Shown here: positions 60,425 to 64,000 of the stretch, one piece after another
Layout: every line of letters starts with the position of its first letter
Numbering within the stretch: the first letter of the stretch is position 1
Assembly: GCF_000455205.1 (NCBI RefSeq)
Contig: NZ_AUWQ01000038.1
Coordinates: 1 to 64,000, forward strand
Length of the DNA stretch: 64,000 nt
Reading direction: 5' to 3'
DNA from: Mycobacterium sp. UM_CSW
GTDB lineage: Bacteria > Actinomycetota > Actinomycetes > Mycobacteriales > Mycobacteriaceae
Notes under the pieces: model-generated
Told to the model about the DNA's origin: nothing
Seen by the model: only the letters and a program-made list of their open reading frames with translations
The model's database searches: none
Program-made: the position numbers and the translations under genes

Positions 60425-61921
60425 TCAGTCAATGGGATAGGCGATGACTTTCGTCTGCAGGTGCTGCTCGAACCCTTCGAGCCCGTTTTGCCGGCCGATG
60501 CCACTCATCTTGTACCCGCCAAACGGTGAATCGGCGCCGTAGTACACGCCGGTGTTGACCATCAGCGAGCCCGTTCGGATGCGGCGGGCGACGGCCAAAG
60601 CCCGCTGGTTGGAACCCATCACCGCGCCGGCCAACCCATACCTGGAGTTGTTGGCCAGCTCGACTGCGCCGTCGTCGCCGCCATCGTAGGGGGTGATCGT
60701 GAGCACCGGGCCGAAGATCTCTTCCTGGAAGATCCGCATTTCGGGCGTGACATCGGCGAAAATGGTTGGGGCGACGAAATATCCGCGCTCGCAGCCCTCG
60801 GGTGCGCCACCGCCGACGGTGAGCCGCGCGCCCTCCTTCTTGCCCGTTTCGATGTACCCCATCACCCGGTCGCGTTGCTTGGCCGACACCAGCGGCCCGC
60901 AGATGTTCGCCGGGTCGGCCGGGTCGCCCACTCCCATTGCGGCGAACGTTGCGGTGGCCACATCGACGGCCTGGTCGTAGTACTGGCGTGGCACCAGCAT
61001 GCGGGTGGGCAGCGCGCAGCCCTGGCCCGCGTGCATCAGCATGCCCATGCAGCCCGGGAGAGCAACCGACATGTCGGCGTCGTCGAGCACGATGTAGGCA
61101 GACTTGCCGCCCAGCTCCAACATATTGCGTTTCATCGTGTCGGCCGACAGCCGCTGGATCAGCTGTCCGACCGCCGTCGACCCGGTGAAGGAGATCATGT
61201 CGACGCGCGGATCGGTGACCAGTGTCTGGGCGATGTTGTTGTCGGACGCGGGAACGATGTTGACCACGCCGGCGGGGATGTCGGTCTTTTCGGCGATGAT
61301 CCGACCCCACCTCAGCGCACTCCACGGCGTCTCCATGGCGGGCTTGAGAACCATGGTGTTTCCGGTGGCCAGGATCTGGCCCACCTTGTTGCTGATGATC
61401 TCGAACGGGAAGTTCCACGGCGTGATCGCGCCGACCACACCCATCGGTTCCTTCACGACGACGCGGTTGTACGGCTGGCCCAATTTGGCGTCCGGGTCGA
61501 GCATCCGCTCCCACGGGAACTGGGTGATGAACTCTGCGGGCCAGCGCACCGCATCGGCCAGCGGCCAGTCCAGTTGTGGGATGTATGTCAACATCAGTGG
61601 CGCCCCGACCTCGGCGACGAGTTCGGCGCGGATGTCTTCCTTCTCCTCCTGCAACGCGGCGTGCAGTTGTCGCAGACAGCGCTGACGAAACTCGTGATTG
61701 GTCGACCAGCCCGTGGTGTCGAACGCGCGGCGCGCGGCGGCGATGGCCTCCTCCATGTCCTGGGCACCCGCATCGGTGGCCACCCCGAGCACTTCCTCGG
61801 TGGCCGGATTGATGTTGTCGACGGTCTGGCCAGTTGACGACTCCCGCAGCCGGCCGTCGATGTACAGGCGCGTCTCCGGGTTGAATTGCACCGTGGATGG
61901 GGCGACCGGTGATGCCGTCAT
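60425..61921 (-). CDS. NAD(P)-dependent aldehyde dehydrogenase
   Basis: A 498-residue ALDH. Motifs are WNFPFEIISNKVGQILATGN, FTGSTAVGQLIQ, LELGGKSAYIVLDDAD (catalytic Glu) and HAGQGCALPTRMLV (catalytic Cys), with EIFGPVLTI downstream. It precedes the CoA-transferase by 41 bp on the same strand. Operator candidate 61969-61984 lies immediately upstream of its start. It would oxidise an aldehyde intermediate to the acid. Confidence 0.93.
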   Translation of the reverse strand: MTASPVAPSTVQFNPETRLYIDGRLRESSTGQTVDNINPATEEVLGVATDAGAQDMEEAIAAARRAFDTTGWSTNHEFRQRCLRQLHAALQEEKEDIRAELVAEVGAPLMLTYIPQLDWPLADAVRWPAEFITQFPWERMLDPDAKLGQPYNRVVVKEPMGVVGAITPWNFPFEIISNKVGQILATGNTMVLKPAMETPWSALRWGRIIAEKTDIPAGVVNIVPASDNNIAQTLVTDPRVDMISFTGSTAVGQLIQRLSADTMKRNMLELGGKSAYIVLDDADMSVALPGCMGMLMHAGQGCALPTRMLVPRQYYDQAVDVATATFAAMGVGDPADPANICGPLVSAKQRDRVMGYIETGKKEGARLTVGGGAPEGCERGYFVAPTIFADVTPEMRIFQEEIFGPVLTITPYDGGDDGAVELANNSRYGLAGAVMGSNQRALAVARRIRTGSLMVNTGVYYGADSPFGGYKMSGIGRQNGLEGFEQHLQTKVIAYPID

Positions 61922-61968
61922 TGGCTGATCCCTCTCGCTTGCGAAATGGGTGCGGCGTCTAGCGTACT

Positions 61969-61984
61969 AGATAACTGTTTAGCT
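61969..61984. promoter_or_regulatory. Operator candidate before ALDH operon (site 3)
   Basis: AGATAACTGTTTAGCT is the near mirror image of the site at 53789-53804 (AGCTAACTGTTTATCT). It lies 48 bp before the ALDH ATG at 61921. Shared sites suggest that the GntR at 53863 controls both operons. Confidence 0.55.
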
Positions 61985-62091
61985 GATTAAGCGGTTTACC
62001 CGTGGCCGACACCGGCCACTTGAGCGCAGCGAGGTCCCGTGAGCAATCGTCTTGAGGGAAGGTTGCGTTCATTACCGGGGCGGCCCGTGGC

Positions 62092-63261
62092 CTACATGCG
62101 TGGAAAACTCAGCATCCGGCGAGCGTTCTCCTCAACGATAAGTGAGCACTCGTCGTCGGGAACATCCGCCAGTACCTCGGCGGCGCGCTTGCGCGAGTTG
62201 GGCCAGTTGGAGTCCGAGTGGGGAAAGTCGATCTCGAGCGTGATGCGGTCGACGCCGATCGTGTGCCGGTTGGCGAGCCCGTGCTCGTCGTCGATGAAGC
62301 AACCCCAGAAATGCTGCCGGAACAATTCGGACGGGCGGGTGTCGAAGTCGATGTTCTGGTAGTAGCGGTGACGCTCCCACACGTAGTCCGAGCGCTCCAA
62401 AATGTATGGCACCCAGCCGATTCCGCCCTCGGCCAGCGAGATCTGAAGATCGGGGAATTGCTGTAGTTTGCCGGAGAAGAGCAGGTCGACGGTGGTCCAC
62501 ATCAGGTTCGTGGAGAACAACGTGGTTGCCACCGCGAAGGGTGCATCGGGAGCCTGCAGCTGCCCCGGAATCGGCTTCATCGACGAGAACGAAAAGCCTG
62601 GCACATACGAACCTGCGCCGAAGTGCAGCGATATCGGCATGTGGGCGTCGGAACACACCCGCCACAGGCCGTCCCAGTGGTCGGAGTGAAATGACGGCAA
62701 TCCCATCGGGACCGGGCTGTCCGGGAAGGAAATCGTTCGCGCACCCTTGGCCGCGGCGCGCTCGGCCTCGGCGATGGCCGCGTCGATGTCCCACACCGGC
62801 AGGATGGCCAGCGGCACATAGCGGTCGGGTGCCGTCGCGCACCACTCGTCGATGTAGTAGTCGTTCCACGCCTTGACGCACAGCAAGGCCAGTTCCTTGT
62901 CCTCAGCTCGGAAGAAGGTGCTGCCGGCGAAGCCGGGAAACGACGGAAAGCACAGCGCGGACTGTACGCCGTCAAGATCCATGTCGGCGATGCGCGCGAC
63001 CGGGTCGTAGCAACCCGGAATCATGTCCTCATAGCGAACCGGGTCCAGCCCCCACTCCTGTGGCGGCTTTCCGGCGACCGCGTTGAGCCCGATCGTCGGA
63101 TAGATCTGCCCGTCGTAACTCCACAGATGCTTGCCGGCCTGCTCAACAATTCGCGGACCCTGCTCGCGCAGCCTCTCCGGCAGGCGGTCCTGCCACACGC
63201 GCGGGTGCTCGACGAGGTGGTCGTCGACCGACACGATCTGGTGGTGGTCCTGTAGCGGCAT
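62092..63261 (-). CDS. Amidohydrolase-2 family protein
   Basis: A 389-residue TIM-barrel amidohydrolase: VSVDDHLVEHPRVWQDRLPE at the start (metal-ligand H-x-E-like pair), then MDLDGVQSALCFPSFPGFAG, MPISLHFGAGSYVPGF and RITLEIDFPHSDSNWPNS at the C terminus (metal-binding His/Asp). Family members are decarboxylases or hydrolases of aromatic or cyclic compounds. It is divergent from the small-protein/TetR pair; tandem GACG-N3-CGTC sites lie between. Confidence 0.88.
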   Translation of the reverse strand: MPLQDHHQIVSVDDHLVEHPRVWQDRLPERLREQGPRIVEQAGKHLWSYDGQIYPTIGLNAVAGKPPQEWGLDPVRYEDMIPGCYDPVARIADMDLDGVQSALCFPSFPGFAGSTFFRAEDKELALLCVKAWNDYYIDEWCATAPDRYVPLAILPVWDIDAAIAEAERAAAKGARTISFPDSPVPMGLPSFHSDHWDGLWRVCSDAHMPISLHFGAGSYVPGFSFSSMKPIPGQLQAPDAPFAVATTLFSTNLMWTTVDLLFSGKLQQFPDLQISLAEGGIGWVPYILERSDYVWERHRYYQNIDFDTRPSELFRQHFWGCFIDDEHGLANRHTIGVDRITLEIDFPHSDSNWPNSRKRAAEVLADVPDDECSLIVEENARRMLSFPRM

Positions 63262-63275
63262 TGCAACTCACTTCT

Positions 63276-63306
63276 GACGTTACGTCTTGCTTTCTGACGC
63301 TTCGTC
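63276..63306. promoter_or_regulatory. Tandem palindromic operator candidates
   Basis: GACG-TTA-CGTC (63276-63286) and GACG-CTT-CGTC (63296-63306) are two 11-bp palindromes with a 20-bp period, both inside a longer imperfect repeat (TTCTGACGnTnCGTCTTGC). They lie between the divergent amidohydrolase and small-protein/TetR genes and are a natural site for that TetR. Confidence 0.6.
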
Positions 63307-63356
63307 TTGCGACGATATCTGCCGAGAACCCAGTTGTCTATATGTTTAGAGGAATC

Positions 63357-63668
63357 ATGTCCGGAAGCGAGCATCTGGTGGGCCCCGGCCGCGAAAGGGT
63401 CGACGAGGACGACCACGACCTACTGACCTTCGGCGAGGCCGGCGAACGCCTGCGCCTCGAGATCGCCGCCGCAGCCGCATCGGTTGCCACATTCGAAGGA
63501 GCGGACCAGCCGCACGAGCTCGAGAAGGCGCGCGCCAGGCTCGATGCGCTGCGCGCGGCCGCGAAGCGCAACGCCGCCCAGCCGATCAACGACGCGAACT
63601 TTGAGAAGTTCTTCGGTTATCCGGGCAAGGCCAAACACAACCTGTCCCGATCCTCGCATAGCGACTGA
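63357..63668 (+). CDS. Small helical protein, 103 aa, next to TetR
   Basis: A 103-residue protein (MSGSEHLVGPGRERVDEDDH ...) with a long helix (LRLEIAAAAASVATFEGADQ, then HELEKARARLDALRAAAKRN) and a C-terminal FFGYPGKAKHNLSRS. ATG 63357 follows AGAGGAATC. Its TGA overlaps the TetR start as TGATG. Probably a small accessory protein of the cluster; the catalytic function is unknown. Confidence 0.75.
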   Translation: MSGSEHLVGPGRERVDEDDHDLLTFGEAGERLRLEIAAAAASVATFEGADQPHELEKARARLDALRAAAKRNAAQPINDANFEKFFGYPGKAKHNLSRSSHSD

Positions 63669-64000
63669 TGGCCCAATCCGAGAGACTGCGGCGCCCCGGT
63701 TACGCGCCATCGAACAACAGCCTGGGTCGCCGCGGCCGGTACACCCGCGATCGAGTGGTCGACTGCGCCGCGAAACTATTTGCTGCCAACGGTTTTCACG
63801 GCACTTCGGTGGATGCGATCGCCGCTGCGATGGGTGGCTCGCGCGCCACCGTCTACCAGTATTTCGAGAGTAAAGAAGCGATCTTTGTCGAGCTCGCCCA
63901 GCGATGCGAGCCGGCCGTGCTCGAACACGGACGCGCCCTGGGGCGCCTCGGACCGGACGTCGGGGGAATCGGCAACCTGCATCAATGGTTGCGGGACTGG
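63668..64000 (+). CDS. TetR-family regulator, N-terminal part (runs off window)
   Basis: The frame is open from ATG 63668 to the edge (111 codons). It contains the TetR HTH: RYTRDRVVDCAAKLFAANGF, then SVDAIAAAMGGSRATVYQYF and ESKEAIFVELAQRCE. The ligand domain is outside the window. It is coupled to the small protein by TGATG. Tandem operator candidates upstream suggest autoregulation. Confidence 0.87.
   Translation, partial: MAQSERLRRPGYAPSNNSLGRRGRYTRDRVVDCAAKLFAANGFHGTSVDAIAAAMGGSRATVYQYFESKEAIFVELAQRCEPAVLEHGRALGRLGPDVGGIGNLHQWLRDW

Overview
The window reads as chromosome of a slow-growing Mycobacterium. The supporting signs are a PE_PGRS gene running off the left edge (1-405), a DosR dormancy block whose gene content and order resemble M. 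tuberculosis Rv2619c-Rv2632c, an MmpS/MmpL pair, a WhiB4-type protein, an EthR-like TetR, many GTG starts and pervasive ATGA/GTGA overlaps. PE_PGRS genes argue against the M. avium complex; species was not determined. Comparisons to M. tuberculosis genes are from memory of the families, not from a search.

Layout. (1) 0.6-4.5 kb: aldo/keto reductase and DUF1990 gene transcribed divergently from a 23-bp gap, nitronate monooxygenase, cupin, membrane protein and a SufR-like regulator. (2) 4.6-15.4 kb: dormancy block with two universal stress proteins, GAF-ANTAR protein, M50-CBS protease, SRPBCC protein, WS/DGAT acyltransferase, Rv2627c-like hydrolase, flavodoxin, FadD ligase and DUF1876 protein. 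DosR-like 20-mers lie in five of its intergenic gaps. (3) 15.5-24.2 kb: EthR-like regulator, then pcaH-pcaG-pcaB facing a ring-hydroxylating dioxygenase operon (alpha, beta, 75-aa protein, dehydrogenase, class II aldolase-type decarboxylase) and an IclR regulator. This fits phthalate -> dihydrodiol -> dihydroxyphthalate -> protocatechuate -> carboxymuconate. (4) 24.2-41.8 kb: permease, SGNH hydrolase, DedA, TetR/STAS/YbdK, TauE, catalase-like protein, SDR, CGNR regulator, EamA transporter, FadD, metallo-hydrolase, EchA, WhiB4 and an mmpS-mmpL-tetR operon.

(5) 41.9-47.4 kb: a visibly less GC-rich accessory island of uncharacterised genes. Two carry HEPN-type R-x(n)-H motifs, two more are alpha-helical HEPN/DUF5677-like proteins, and one is a small three-helix membrane protein. 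It is the best candidate for an undescribed (possibly defence) system. (6) 47.7-51.8 kb: three tandem secreted lipoproteins: a TolB-like one, a 12-repeat NHL protein resembling a doubled PknD sensor, and a 7-repeat YVTN propeller. The first and third share an upstream direct-repeat element. (7) 51.90-51.95 kb: the 3' part of a tRNA-Val(CAC) without its 5' half, i.e. an attachment-site scar. Its orientation places any integrated element to its right. (8) 52.1-64 kb: a CoA-thioester catabolic cluster (EchA, thiolase plus DUF35 partner, acyl-CoA ligase, two-domain VOC protein, CaiB CoA-transferase, aldehyde dehydrogenase, amidohydrolase) with GntR and TetR regulators and repeated palindromic operator candidates. 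The substrate is unknown.
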